The notes: generated by a model from the letters alone, not told the origin. A stretch of 64,000 nucleotides of DNA from Kitasatospora fiedleri (GCF_948472415.1 NZ_OX419519.1:3596001-3660000); one strand, 5' to 3'. Shown: positions 50,493 through 59,199, counted from the stretch's first letter. Translations and numbers: made by a program.

Positions 50493-52946
50493 GTGCTGGC
50501 CGAGTGGTTGTACGGGCTGGAGACGGCCGGGCTGGAGCGGGTGCTGGTGGCGCGGCCGGATGCCGCGGTGGCGCCGGAGCCGCGGTCGGTGGGGGAGTTG
50601 GCGGAACGCCTTGAGCGTCCGGCGTCGGTGGCGTTGGCGTTGGCGCGGCTGACATTGCCTGCTCTGCAGGTGGCGGAGGCCGTCGTCGCGCTGGCGTCCG
50701 GGTCGCGGGGGGAGTTGGCCGGGCTGCTGGACGCGGTGGACGGCGACCGCGCCCGCGGACTGGACGCGGTGCTGGAGGAGTTGGCCGACCACGCCCTGGT
50801 GTGGCCGGCCGGCGAGGGGCTGTTGCGGACGGCGGCGGCGCTGCGGAACGCGTGGGGTTCGCCCCTGGGACTCGACGCGCCGCTCGGGCGGCTGTTCGCG
50901 GGATCGGCCTCCGACGAGCTGGGCCGCGTGCTGGCGAGGCTCGGCGTCCGGCCCTCGGCCGGCCGGAAGGCGGCGCGGCTGGCGGCGCTGGTCGACCACC
51001 ACAGCGATCCGGCCCGGGTCGTCGCGCTGGTGGCCGGGGCTCCCCCGGTGACCCGGGAGCTGCTCCGGCGGCGGGCGCACGAGGCCGCGGACCGGTCGGG
51101 CGCCGTCCTGTTCGGGGGCCCGCCGCCCGGTGCCCGGCCCGGTGAGCGGTGGGCGCTGGAGCGGGGGCTGCTGGTCGAGGACCGCTACCGGTACGGTCCG
51201 GCCCGGATGCCCGCGGAGGTGGCGCTCGCGCTGCGCGGCACCGACTGGCACGCCCCGTTCGCTCCCGTCCCGCCCGAGGTGCGGTCGGCGCCGGTCACCG
51301 GCTCCGGCGTCGAACGGGAGGCTTCCGCCGCCGCGATGGCGTTCACGGCCGGTGCCGTGGCCGTGCTCGGGACGTGCGCCACCGCGCCGCCTGCCCGGCT
51401 CAAGTCCGGTGGGATCGGCGCCCGCGAGCTGTCCCGGATCGGCAGGGCGGCGCGGTGCGAGGAGATCGTGGTGCGCCTCGTGCTGGAGGCGGCGGGCGCG
51501 GCCGGCCTGCTGGCCCCGGACGGCGACCGGGTGGCGGCGACCGCGTCCTACGACGCCTGGGCCGAGCAGGACCCGGCCGGCCAACTCGCCGTACTGCTCC
51601 GGGCGTGGTGGGCGCTCCCGCGGACCCCCGGCGGGAGCCGCGACGAGGACGGGAAGTCCCTGCCGGCGCTTGCCGGAGCACCGCCCTGCCAGGGCTGCGT
51701 CCAGGCCCGGCACGGGCTGCTCGCGGCCGCGGCGCGGCTCCCGGCCGGCGAAGGCGCGGTGCACCCGGCGGACCTGGGGGAACTGCTCGGGTGGCTGCGC
51801 CCGCTCGCCGACGGACTCCCCCAGGACGGCACGCCGTTCGCCACCCTGATCCGGGAGGCGGAGCTGCTCGGCGTGCTCGCGCTCGGAGCGGTGTCCCCGC
51901 TCGGGGCGGCCCTGCTCGCCGTCACTCCCGGCGCTCCCGAAGCCCTTGACGCCGCCGGAGCCCTCGACGCCCTCGACGCCCTGGCCGACGCCTGCCGGCG
52001 GCTGCTGCCCGCCGCCAGCGCGACCGCCCGCTTCGGCAGCGACCTGACGGCCGTGGTCGCCGGCACCCCGACGGCGCGCCTCCGTACGCTGCTGGACTCC
52101 GCCGCGGACCGGGAGAGCGCCGGCGCGGCGTCCGTGTGGCGGTTCAGCACCGGGAGCGTCCGCCGGGCCCTCGACGCCGGCCTCAGCGCCGACGTCCTCA
52201 CCGCCGACCTGTCCGCCGCCGCCGGCGGGCCGCTCCCCCAGCCCCTCTCGTACCTGGTGCACGACACCGCGCGCGGCCACGGCCGGGTGCGCGTCGCCTC
52301 CGCCGCCTGCGTGGTCCACGGCGCGGAGCCCGCCCTGCTGGCCGAACTGGCCGCGCACCGCGGGCTCTCCCGGCTCGGCCTGCGGCAGCTGGCGCCGACG
52401 GTGCTGCTCAGCCGGACCCCGCCGGACGAGACGCTCGCGGCCCTGCGCGCCGCGGGCTACGCCCCCACCGCCGAGGAGCCCGACGGGTCCGTCCGCATCG
52501 AGCGGGCCCGGCGGCAGCGGGCGGCGAGCCCCGTTCCGTCCCCGCGCCCGCCCGGCGGCAGGCCCCGTACCCGGCGTGCGGCCGTCCCCGCCGCGGGCGG
52601 CCGGACGGGCGTCGACCTGCCGGCCCTGGCCGCCCGGCTCAAGGACGCCCCGCAGGACGTTCCGGAGCCCGATCCCTGGGACGGCCGCCCGTACCACAGC
52701 GACACCGAGGAGATCATCGCCGGGACCGCCCGGAACCTGTCCTTCACCGACGCCCGCCAGCTGGCCCACGCCGTCGACGAAGGGCGGCGGATCACCGTCG
52801 AGTACACCGCCACCTCGGGCAGCACGACCGTCCGCACCCTCAGCCGGCTCGAACTCGACGCGCCCTACCTCCGGGCCTGGTGCCACCTGCGGGACGACGA
52901 GCGGGTGTTCACCCTCTCCCGCATCCACGGCGTGATGCCCGGGTAG
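50493..52946 (+). CDS. Helicase-associated / WYL-domain protein
   Basis: 817-aa protein resembling the large actinobacterial 'helicase-associated' family. The N-terminus LAEWLYGLETAGLERVLVARPD and RSVGELAERLERPASV match its winged-helix repeats; the middle contains FGSDLTAVVAGTPTARL and FSTGSVRRALDAGL as in XPB/Ssl2-like domains; the C-terminus (about 740-817) is WYL-like (RRITVEYTATSGS, VFTLSRIHGV). No helicase motor motifs are visible. GTG at 50493 is chosen because GGGGAGGG lies 7 bases before it; the frame is open further upstream. Possibly a DNA-damage-linked regulator. Confidence 0.75.
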   Translation: MLAEWLYGLETAGLERVLVARPDAAVAPEPRSVGELAERLERPASVALALARLTLPALQVAEAVVALASGSRGELAGLLDAVDGDRARGLDAVLEELADHALVWPAGEGLLRTAAALRNAWGSPLGLDAPLGRLFAGSASDELGRVLARLGVRPSAGRKAARLAALVDHHSDPARVVALVAGAPPVTRELLRRRAHEAADRSGAVLFGGPPPGARPGERWALERGLLVEDRYRYGPARMPAEVALALRGTDWHAPFAPVPPEVRSAPVTGSGVEREASAAAMAFTAGAVAVLGTCATAPPARLKSGGIGARELSRIGRAARCEEIVVRLVLEAAGAAGLLAPDGDRVAATASYDAWAEQDPAGQLAVLLRAWWALPRTPGGSRDEDGKSLPALAGAPPCQGCVQARHGLLAAAARLPAGEGAVHPADLGELLGWLRPLADGLPQDGTPFATLIREAELLGVLALGAVSPLGAALLAVTPGAPEALDAAGALDALDALADACRRLLPAASATARFGSDLTAVVAGTPTARLRTLLDSAADRESAGAASVWRFSTGSVRRALDAGLSADVLTADLSAAAGGPLPQPLSYLVHDTARGHGRVRVASAACVVHGAEPALLAELAAHRGLSRLGLRQLAPTVLLSRTPPDETLAALRAAGYAPTAEEPDGSVRIERARRQRAASPVPSPRPPGGRPRTRRAAVPAAGGRTGVDLPALAARLKDAPQDVPEPDPWDGRPYHSDTEEIIAGTARNLSFTDARQLAHAVDEGRRITVEYTATSGSTTVRTLSRLELDAPYLRAWCHLRDDERVFTLSRIHGVMPG

Positions 52947-53042
52947 GCCGGGCAGCCCGGGCGGCCCGGGGCGAGGTGGCCGGGGTCGGCGTCAGTCGGG
53001 CCGGTTCCGGGCCGTCAGCTGCTCGCGGAAGGTGGGGCAGGT

Positions 53043-53204
53043 AACGATGTCGGCCCGGACGCGGCGGCTGCCGCGCACCCGGTGGTGGCGGTCGAGGAGA
53101 GCGCCGAGGCCGAGATCGCCGCCGCGGCGATCGGCGGGGCCGTGGACTTCCCCGCGGGCGCCCTGGCGGCCGTCCGGGCCTCGATCGCGCGGGTCGCGGC
53201 ATGA
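53043..53204 (+). pseudogene. Headless ORF fragment coupled to the next gene
   Basis: A frame ending in AAIGGAVDFPAGALAAVRASIARVAA and a TGA that overlaps the following ATG (ATGA, 53201-53204). No good start lies upstream apart from in-frame GTGs near 53085, so it is either a very small gene or the 3' remnant of a longer one. Product unknown. Confidence 0.35.
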
Positions 53205-53608
53205 CCGACCGCACCTTCGCCGAGCGTTCCGAAGCGCTGCGGGAGCGCTACCGGACGACGTTCGGAGCCGTCCCGCCCGCCGTGGAGGACCGGCCGTGGC
53301 CGGCCCGGGACTTCGGGCGGCTCCCCACGGAGGAGGCGTTCACGGCGCTGCGCCACCTCGTCCTGGCCGACAGCCCGCTCGGCGACCGCGTCCAACAGCT
53401 GGTCCACTTCGGCCAGTTGCCGGCTCTCTGCCGGGCGGAACCGGCCCGGGTCCACGCCCGGGGCGCACTCCACGCGGGCGCCGGGATCGCCGACCTGATC
53501 GGGGTCGCGGAGACGGCGCTGATCACCTCGGGCACGCCGTCCTACGCGCTCGGCCTGGAGATCGCCGCCGAACTCCGGCCGGACGACGACCGCGGGCCGG
53601 TCCGCTGA
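53201..53608 (+). CDS. Carboxymuconolactone-decarboxylase-like small protein
   Basis: 135-aa helical protein. HARGALHAGAGIADLIGVAETALITSGTPSYALG resembles the CMD/AhpD domain, but the CxxC redox pair is absent, so a peroxidase role is unlikely. No other domain is visible. The start is coupled to the fragment upstream. Function unknown. Confidence 0.5.
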   Translation: MTDRTFAERSEALRERYRTTFGAVPPAVEDRPWPARDFGRLPTEEAFTALRHLVLADSPLGDRVQQLVHFGQLPALCRAEPARVHARGALHAGAGIADLIGVAETALITSGTPSYALGLEIAAELRPDDDRGPVR

Positions 53609-53825
53609 CCGCCGCACGCGGGTGAGACGCCCCCTCGGTGATCGGCGGCGCGTCGGTCGAGGGACCGGGAGGGGTTCGCCCTTCGAGGCCGCCGGTGCCC
53701 CGGATGCCTATCCTGGCACGGAGGAGGGGGAAGCCCGCCGGGGCGGCCACCCGCAGGTTCGGGTTCCGCCTCCGCCGGCTTCGCCGGGTGGCGCGCCGTT
53801 CGGAACCGGCGACACGTGCGGCTGG

Positions 53826-54107
53826 TCAGGGGAGCTGGCGGTAGATGTCGCTGCGGTGGCCCACGCCCAGGACCCAGATGATCAGTTGGCCGTTCTCCAC
53901 GGTGTAGACCGCTCGGTGGTCGCCGATCCTGAGACGCCAGCGGGCCGCGTGCCCTTGGAGTGCCTTGACGTCGAACGCCGTCGTGTCACCGAGGTCCATC
54001 GCCCGCTGCAGGTCAGCGAGTCGGCGCAGGATGCGCAGGGCGTCGGAGCGCTCGATCTTCAGCAGGTCCCGCTGCGCGCGCGGGGTGAAGCGCGTGACGT
54101 GGCCCAT
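53826..54107 (-). CDS. RelE/ParE-family toxin
   Basis: 93-aa RelE-fold toxin. RFTPRAQRDLLKIERSDALRILRRLADLQ forms the N-terminal helices and WRLRIGDHRAVYTVENGQLIIWVLGVGHRSDIYRQL the sheet with the VGHR-x-x-x-Y end typical of RelE. It follows its antitoxin after 6 bp. It is predicted to cleave ribosome-bound mRNA. The sequence is intact. Confidence 0.9.
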   Translation of the reverse strand: MGHVTRFTPRAQRDLLKIERSDALRILRRLADLQRAMDLGDTTAFDVKALQGHAARWRLRIGDHRAVYTVENGQLIIWVLGVGHRSDIYRQLP

Positions 54108-54113
54108 CGGACG

Positions 54114-54395
54114 TCAGCCTTCCTGGCTGCGGAGGAGCGCCGCCATCTCCTCCAGGGAAACGGACCCCTGCAGGCCCTCCGCCTCCGACTCGTCGGCCAG
54201 CCGATTCAGCCAGGCATCCTCGGCAGCGTCCGCTATCCGACGGAGACGCCGGTACTCCTCGATGTCGATCACCACGGCCTCCTGCTTGCCGCGCCGGGTG
54301 ATGATCGTCGGAGTCTCCTCGCGACGCGCCCGGTCGATGACGTCGGCAAGGTGGCTGCGGACCTCGGCCATGGACTCGATCATGGGCTCGCTCAT
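54114..54395 (-). CDS. Phd/YefM-family antitoxin
   Basis: 93-aa antitoxin: MAEVRSHLADVIDRARREETPTIITRRGKQEAVVIDIEEYRRL, followed by an acidic tail (LADESEAEGLQGSVSLEEM). ATG at 54395 has no Shine-Dalgarno; a TACATT box lies 6 bases before it and the palindrome ATGTA-N7-TACAT covers the promoter, so it is probably leaderless and autoregulated. It is the second type II module in the window and unrelated in sequence to the tRNA-Ser pair. Confidence 0.9.
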   Translation of the reverse strand: MSEPMIESMAEVRSHLADVIDRARREETPTIITRRGKQEAVVIDIEEYRRLRRIADAAEDAWLNRLADESEAEGLQGSVSLEEMAALLRSQEG

Positions 54396-54402
54396 GTAAG
54401 AA

Positions 54403-54419
54403 ATGTATCAGGTGTACAT
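54403..54419. promoter_or_regulatory. Antitoxin operator
   Basis: ATGTA-TCAGGTG-TACAT with a TGTACA core at 54413, upstream of and overlapping the probable -10 box of the Phd/RelE pair. Confidence 0.5.
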
Positions 54420-54473
54420 CCGGGTGCTCCGCTGGATGCGGTGCCGTCCCCCGACCGGGGCGAGGTCAGGCCG

Positions 54474-55148
54474 TCAGGTCATCGGGTCGGCGGTCGGGCG
54501 GGTCGGGTGGAGCAGGTGGCGGACGGCCCGGATCGCTGCGGCGAGGGCGAAGCCGTAGACGGAGACCAGGCCGTGGCCGTTGTCCTGGGCGAGCCACATC
54601 GCGAGGCCGAGCACCGGGACGCCGGCGGCCAGGGCGATCTCCTTGGGCAGGCGGGTGCGGGTGAGGAGGGCGAGGGCCAGGGTGGCGCCCAGGAAGTAGG
54701 TGGCGCCGGAGCTCCCGGCGAAGTTGCGGGGGTCGGTGCTGGGGCCGTCGCCGAGGCCGAGCAGGACGTCGACCCGGCCGGGCAGCAGGACGCCCGCGAG
54801 GAAGAGGGCGAGGGTGAGCGGGCCGCCCCAGTACCACTGGGCGAGCGCGGCGACGGCGGCCAGGGTGAGGAGGTTCCACAGGCCGCCGAACAGGCCGCCG
54901 TTCTGCATGAACACCGAGGTGAGTTCGCGCCACCAGCCGGACTTCGCGGGGTCGGCGTCGAGCGCGTCCATCGCCCCGGACCACGTCAGCTGGAGCAGGA
55001 CCCCGGCGACGGCGATCGCGGTGAGGGCGACCGCCGCCCAGGGGAGCGGCCGTCCGCGCAGGGTGTCGCGGCCGAGCACCGCGAGGCCGCAGTTGACCAT
55101 CATGACCATCAGCGCGGCCGTGGTGACGTTGAAGACGATCGCCCCCAT
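54474..55148 (-). CDS. Rhomboid-like membrane protein
   Basis: 224-aa protein with about six helices. GLFGGLWNLLTL (possible oxyanion Asn), AGSSGATYFLGA (GxS-like nucleophile motif) and GHGLVSVYGFALA (possible catalytic His with following Gly) are arranged as in rhomboid intramembrane proteases. The His normally ending the first motif (H in HLxxN) is not seen, so activity is uncertain. GGGGGAGG precedes the ATG. Divergent from a TetR gene that shares a large palindromic operator. Confidence 0.6.
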   Translation of the reverse strand: MGAIVFNVTTAALMVMMVNCGLAVLGRDTLRGRPLPWAAVALTAIAVAGVLLQLTWSGAMDALDADPAKSGWWRELTSVFMQNGGLFGGLWNLLTLAAVAALAQWYWGGPLTLALFLAGVLLPGRVDVLLGLGDGPSTDPRNFAGSSGATYFLGATLALALLTRTRLPKEIALAAGVPVLGLAMWLAQDNGHGLVSVYGFALAAAIRAVRHLLHPTRPTADPMT

Positions 55149-55174
55149 GTCCCGTTCCTCCCCCTGTCACGGCG

Positions 55175-55238
55175 TTTCCAACACCGTTCGAAAACCTGGT
55201 GGCGCAAAACTAGCACAGTTTTCGAACGGTGTTGGAAA
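55175..55238. promoter_or_regulatory. 21-bp inverted repeat between rhomboid-like and TetR genes
   Basis: Perfect arms (55175-55195 and 55218-55238) separated by 22 bp. Each arm contains ACCGTTCGAA with an internal TTCGAA. They are probably two TetR operator copies in opposite orientation, covering both divergent promoters. Confidence 0.75.
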
Positions 55239-55256
55239 ACCTTGTACGGTGGGCCC

Positions 55257-55892
55257 ATGAAGCTCACCAAGGAGCGCATCGTCGACGCGGGCATGGCCGT
55301 CTTCGCCGAGGTCGGCTACCAGAACCTGTCCATGCGCCAGGTCGCCGACCGCCTGGACGCCCACGCGGGCAGCCTCTACTACCACGTGCGCGGGAAGGAG
55401 GAACTGCTCGCCCTGATGGCCGACCGGGTCTGCCGCTCCGCCTACGACGCCGGCAGCGCGGCCCTCGCCGCCCTCCCGCCCGCCGCCGGCTGGCAGGACC
55501 GGGTCGCGACCCAGGCCACCGCCCTGCGGCTGAGCATCAAGCAGCACCCCGGCGGCGCCCAGCTCCTCGCCGAGAGCCCCGGCACGCTCAGCACCGGTGC
55601 CCTCGCCCTGATGGAACGCCTGCTGCGCACCCTCCTCGACGCCGGACTGCCCGCCGACCACTGCGCCGTCTGCGCCGACACGCTGCTCAGCCACGTCACC
55701 GGCTTCGTGCTCCAGGAGCAGAACCAGCCCGCCGCGCCGCCGTCCGTCACCGCCGAGCGCTACGCCGAGCTGTGCGAGCGGTTCCCGCTGCTGATGGGCC
55801 CGTCGATGCCGCGCCTAGGCCAGGACGAGAAGTTCACCCGGAGCGTGCGGCTGCTCTGCGCCGGTTTCGCCGCACCCGTCCGGGCGGAGTGA
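55257..55892 (+). CDS. TetR-family regulator
   Basis: 211-aa repressor. The helix-turn-helix is KERIVDAGMAVFAEVGYQNLSMRQVADRLDAHAGSLYYHVRGKEELL; the C-terminal part is a TetR_C-like ligand domain with several Cys (DHCAVCADTLLSHV). The start is the ATG just after the inverted repeat; no strong Shine-Dalgarno. Presumably represses itself and the divergent rhomboid-like gene. Confidence 0.93.
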   Translation: MKLTKERIVDAGMAVFAEVGYQNLSMRQVADRLDAHAGSLYYHVRGKEELLALMADRVCRSAYDAGSAALAALPPAAGWQDRVATQATALRLSIKQHPGGAQLLAESPGTLSTGALALMERLLRTLLDAGLPADHCAVCADTLLSHVTGFVLQEQNQPAAPPSVTAERYAELCERFPLLMGPSMPRLGQDEKFTRSVRLLCAGFAAPVRAE

Positions 55893-56212
55893 AGCCGGGC
55901 GGCATGAAACCCGGACGGCGGGAGAGAAGCCCGGGCGGCGGCAGGAAGCGCAGGAAGCCCGGGCGGCGGGAGATCCGGGCGGCGGGAGGCGCGGACCGAT
56001 TCCCGGACCGTCGACTCCGGCGTCCGGAAAGGTTCGTGGCACGCCTGCGCGTCGGCACCGGTGGTGCTCGGTGCCGACGGTCGGCAGGTGACACCGGGGC
56101 CGTCTGGCTGCTCAACCGGCTCCGGCATCACAGGGCGCCTGCCCGTGCCGCGGCGGCCCAACCACGGCCGCCGCGAGGCGGACGGGCGGGCGGGCGGCGC
56201 GGGGGCGCCGGG
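55893..56212. repeat. 320-bp gap with degenerate G/C-rich repeats
   Basis: From the TetR stop to about 55990 the DNA is an irregular tandem array of a CCCGGGCGGCGGGAGA-like unit (about five copies). The remainder is unremarkable. No gene is supportable. Confidence 0.6.
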
Positions 56213-56434
56213 TCAGAGGTTGAACATGCCGGTGAACGGCTGGACGACGCGCTCCTGTCGTGATCCGAAGTCGACCAGCACCGCGGTGTCGCCCTCGACG
56301 CCGATGACCCGGCCGAGGCCGTAGGCGTCGTGGGTGACGCGGTCGCCGACGGCGAAGTGCTTGCGCGGTGCTTCGGTCCTGGCTTTGAAGGGGCTGGTGG
56401 GCAGGTGCCGGCGGACTGCTTCAGATTTTTTCAT
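56213..56434 (-). CDS. Small SH3/Tudor-like protein (73 aa)
   Basis: Contains KHFAVGDRVTHDAYGLGRVIGVEGDTAVLVDFGSRQERVV, a CarD/KOW-like beta-barrel. Streptomyces have a close homologue next to the cold-shock and DEAD-box helicase genes, as here. ATG at 56434 has GGAG 3 bases upstream; a basic N-terminal tail precedes the domain. Likely an RNA- or RNAP-associated factor, by analogy only. Divergent from the cold-shock gene. Confidence 0.7.
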   Translation of the reverse strand: MKKSEAVRRHLPTSPFKARTEAPRKHFAVGDRVTHDAYGLGRVIGVEGDTAVLVDFGSRQERVVQPFTGMFNL

Positions 56435-56747
56435 CCACTCCAGTATGCGCCGCGGGGAACGGGGTTGGGCCTCCTCGGGCCACCCGAATTCTGCGGAGCC
56501 CGAAATTCCGGGTGTGTCGGACGACACTCCCGGGGGGCTCGGGCCCGGGAGCCGGCCGCCGGGGGGCGCCGCCGGGCCGCCCGGCGACCTGTAGTCTTCG
56601 CAACTCGACTCGGAGACAGTCCAGTTGACCGGATCGGCGGCCCGGAGGCGGTGACCCCGGGCGACCCGCCGAAAAACTGGCATGGAGATTTCCGCCCGCC
56701 GCGGCCCCCGGGCTGCTACAGTCGAGGTAGTTGCAGTAGTGGTTCCC

Positions 56748-56843
56748 ATGAACTTTGTGTGCGCCTGCTCGCGTAGCGGGCGCATTTTTGTTTTCCGGTG
56801 TTTTTCCGGGCGGGCGCTCATCGCGGTGACTCGGCTTCCGTAA
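56748..56843 (+). CDS. Leader ORF overlapping an attenuator
   Basis: 31-codon ORF (begins [14 protein letters not shown]) in the cspA leader; its codons 5-13 form the hairpin of the terminator at 56760. The Shine-Dalgarno is weak. It may act as a regulatory leader peptide. Confidence 0.35.
   Translation: MNFVCACSRSGRIFVFRCFSGRALIAVTRLP
56760..56794 (+). terminator. Transcription attenuator upstream of the cold-shock gene
   Basis: Stem TGCGCCTGCT/AGCGGGCGCA (56760-56769 with 56775-56784, one T-G pair), CGCGT loop, then TTTTTGTTTT. A true intrinsic terminator 90 bp before the cspA-type start and downstream of a TACAGT -10-like box (about 56717), so it probably limits read-through. Confidence 0.75.
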
Positions 56844-56883
56844 CGTGCGGATGCCGGAAAGTCCCTTGAAGGAGATTTTTTAC

Positions 56884-57087
56884 ATGGCTAATGGCACCGT
56901 GAAGTGGTTCAACGCGGAAAAGGGCTTCGGCTTCATCGAGCAGGAGGGTGGCGGCCCGGACGTCTTCGCCCACTACTCGAACATCAACGCCAACGGCTTC
57001 CGCGAGCTGCTCGAGGGCCAGAAGGTCGAGTTCGACGTCACGCAGGGCCAGAAGGGCCCGCAGGCGGAGAACATTCGCCCGCTGTAG
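56884..57087 (+). CDS. Cold-shock-domain protein
   Basis: 67-aa RNA/ssDNA-binding CspA-family protein. RNP1-like KGFGFIEQE and RNP2-like DVFAHYSNI are present, with start [17 protein letters not shown] is preceded by AAGGAG at 9 bases. It probably melts RNA structures in the cold. The neighbour DEAD-box helicase serves a related role. Confidence 0.96.
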   Translation: MANGTVKWFNAEKGFGFIEQEGGGPDVFAHYSNINANGFRELLEGQKVEFDVTQGQKGPQAENIRPL

Positions 57088-57120
57088 TTCCTACTGCCGC
57101 GGCACCCGCCCGGCGGCGAG

Positions 57121-57157
57121 GGGCCCGCACCGTGTGCATCACGCCCGGTGCGGGCCC
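57121..57157. terminator. Terminator after the cold-shock gene
   Basis: 12-bp perfect stem (57121-57132 with 57146-57157), 13-base loop, 33 bp after the stop. Confidence 0.75.
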
Positions 57158-57402
57158 TCGCGCGTTTCCACCACCCACCTCCGGCTGTTCCGGCCCGCTC
57201 CTGGCCGCCGACGGCCCTCCCGCGCGAACGCGCGGTAACACGCGGTGCCGTGTCCGAACCGGTGCCGCGTCCGAGCCGGTACCGGGCCCCGCGGTCCGGG
57301 GTTCACCGGGCCCCTGCGGTCCGGGGTCCGAGGTCTTCCGCTCCCGCCCGTTCGGTGAGCGCCGACCGCACGTCAGGCGCCGTCCAGAGGAAGGCCTCCC
57401 GC

Positions 57403-58812
57403 ATGAACCGTTCGACCCGTCCCAGCCGCCCGCCGTTCCAGAACTCCGGCTCCCGGTCCGCCGCGGCGGGCGGTGCCGGACGTGAGTTCGCGATGCCGGT
57501 GAGCACCACTCCGGCGCTGCCGCCCGTCGAGTCCTTCGACCAGCTGGACCTGCCGAAGGAGCTGCTGTCGGTGCTGGCCCGGCGGGGCGTCACGGCGCCG
57601 TTCCCGATCCAGGGCGCGACGCTGCCGAACGCGCTGGCCGGCCGTGACGTGCTGGGCCGGGGCCGGACCGGCTCCGGCAAGACGCTGGCCTTCGGCCTGG
57701 CCGTGCTGGCCCGCACCGCCGGGCGGCAGGCCGAGCCGCGCAGCCCGCTGGCCCTGGTCCTGGTGCCCACCCGCGAGCTGGCCCAGCAGGTCGTCGAGGC
57801 GCTCACCCCGTACGCCCAGGCGGTGCGGCTGCGGCTGGCCACCGTGGTGGGCGGGGTGCCGGTCCGCCGGCAGGCGCAGGTGCTGAACCGGGGGGCGGAG
57901 ATCGTGGTGGCCACGCCCGGCCGGCTGGGGGACCTGATCGAGCGCCGGCTCTGCCGGTTGGACGCGGTCGAGGCCACCGTGCTGGACGAGGCCGACCAGA
58001 TGGCCGACATGGGCTTCCTGCCGCAGGTCACCGAGTTCCTGGAGCAGGTCGCCGAGGGCGGCCAGACCCTGCTGTTCTCCGCCACGCTGGACCGCAACGT
58101 CGACCGCCTGGTGCGGCGCTTCCTGAAGGACCCGGTCACCCACGCGGTGGACCCCTCGGCGGGGGCGGTCAGCACCATGGAGCACCACGTGCTGCACGTG
58201 CAGAACGCCGACAAGAACGCCACGATCGCGCACATCGCCGCCCGCGACGGCCGGGTGATCATGTTCATCGACACCAAGCACGGCGCGGACCGCCTGGTCG
58301 AGACGCTGCTGGCGAGCGGCGTCAAGGCCGCGGCGCTGCACGGCGGCAAGTCCCAGCCGCAGCGCACCCGGACCCTGGAGCAGTTCCGGTCCGGGCAGGT
58401 GGCCGCGCTCGTGGCGACCGACGTCGCCGCCCGTGGCATCCACGTCGACGGCCTCGATCTGGTGGTCAACCTGGACCCGCCCGCCGACCACAAGGACTAC
58501 CTGCACCGCGGCGGGCGCACCGCCCGGGCCGGCGAGTCCGGCACCGTCGTCACCCTGGTCCTGCCCAACCAGCGCCGCGGGACGGCCCGGATGATGAGCA
58601 CGGCCGGCATCACCCCCGTCACCACCAGGGTCCGGGCCGGTGACGAGGAGCTCACCCGGATCACCGGCGCCCGCGTCCCCACCGGCGTGCCGGTCGCGAT
58701 CCCCGACCCCGTGGTCGAACGGCCCCGCAACAACCGGTCGACCGGCCGCAACCGCTACGGGCGCCCCGCCGGCGGAGCGCGCGGCGCCTCGCCCCGGCCG
58801 TACAGCGGGTGA
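57403..58812 (+). CDS. DEAD-box ATP-dependent RNA helicase
   Basis: 469-aa helicase. Motifs: Q-motif (FPIQGATLP), I GRGRTGSGKT, Ia PTRELAQQ, Ib TPGRL, II DEAD (VLDEADQM), III SAT, then IV-VI including ATDVAARGIHVDG and HRGGRTARAG. A basic, Gly/Arg/Asn-rich C-terminal tail (PRNNRSTGRNRYGRPAGG) probably binds RNA. ATG at 57403 has GAGGAAGG upstream. It stands downstream of the cold-shock gene and its terminator. Confidence 0.96.
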   Translation: MNRSTRPSRPPFQNSGSRSAAAGGAGREFAMPVSTTPALPPVESFDQLDLPKELLSVLARRGVTAPFPIQGATLPNALAGRDVLGRGRTGSGKTLAFGLAVLARTAGRQAEPRSPLALVLVPTRELAQQVVEALTPYAQAVRLRLATVVGGVPVRRQAQVLNRGAEIVVATPGRLGDLIERRLCRLDAVEATVLDEADQMADMGFLPQVTEFLEQVAEGGQTLLFSATLDRNVDRLVRRFLKDPVTHAVDPSAGAVSTMEHHVLHVQNADKNATIAHIAARDGRVIMFIDTKHGADRLVETLLASGVKAAALHGGKSQPQRTRTLEQFRSGQVAALVATDVAARGIHVDGLDLVVNLDPPADHKDYLHRGGRTARAGESGTVVTLVLPNQRRGTARMMSTAGITPVTTRVRAGDEELTRITGARVPTGVPVAIPDPVVERPRNNRSTGRNRYGRPAGGARGASPRPYSG

Positions 58813-58862
58813 AACCCGGCGGCGCCCGCCCCGTGGCGCCCGGGTGGCCGCTCGGCGCCGCT

Positions 58863-59130
58863 CGATGCGGGAACTCGGCGCCGCTCGATCAGGAACAGCG
58901 TGGCGTCCTCGCCGGCGTTGCCCGCCCCGGCGGGCCTTCAGCGCGTGCGAGAGGGTGCGCACCGTGGCCCGCACGCCGGAGCGTGAGCCCTCGGGCCGGC
59001 GTCGGCGGGCCCCCGGCCGACCCGCCGCCGGGCGGCGGGACCAGCGCCGACCGGCCGTAGTCCAGCAGCCGTTCCGGCTCCCGGCCGCCCGGCCCGACCG
59101 CGCCGCACCCGCCTCTTCGCACCGCCACCG
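58863..59130 (-). pseudogene. C-terminal remnant of a PP2C/SpoIIE-type phosphatase
   Basis: In the 387-bp gap 58813-59199, the minus strand encodes pieces of a Streptomyces PP2C/SpoIIE phosphatase tail in three frames: REPERLLDYGRSALVPP, then VRATVRTLSHALKARRGG, then AGEDATLFLIERR. Order and spacing are those of the family, but at least two frameshifts break it and the catalytic body is missing. The second shift is at a short G run, so part may be a sequencing problem. It is treated as a decayed fragment. Confidence 0.5.
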
Positions 59131-59199
59131 CCACCAGCCCTGGGCCCGGCCGTCGCGTGGCCCTGGGCGCCGGGCGGGGCGGGGCGCCGGGCGGGGTGG

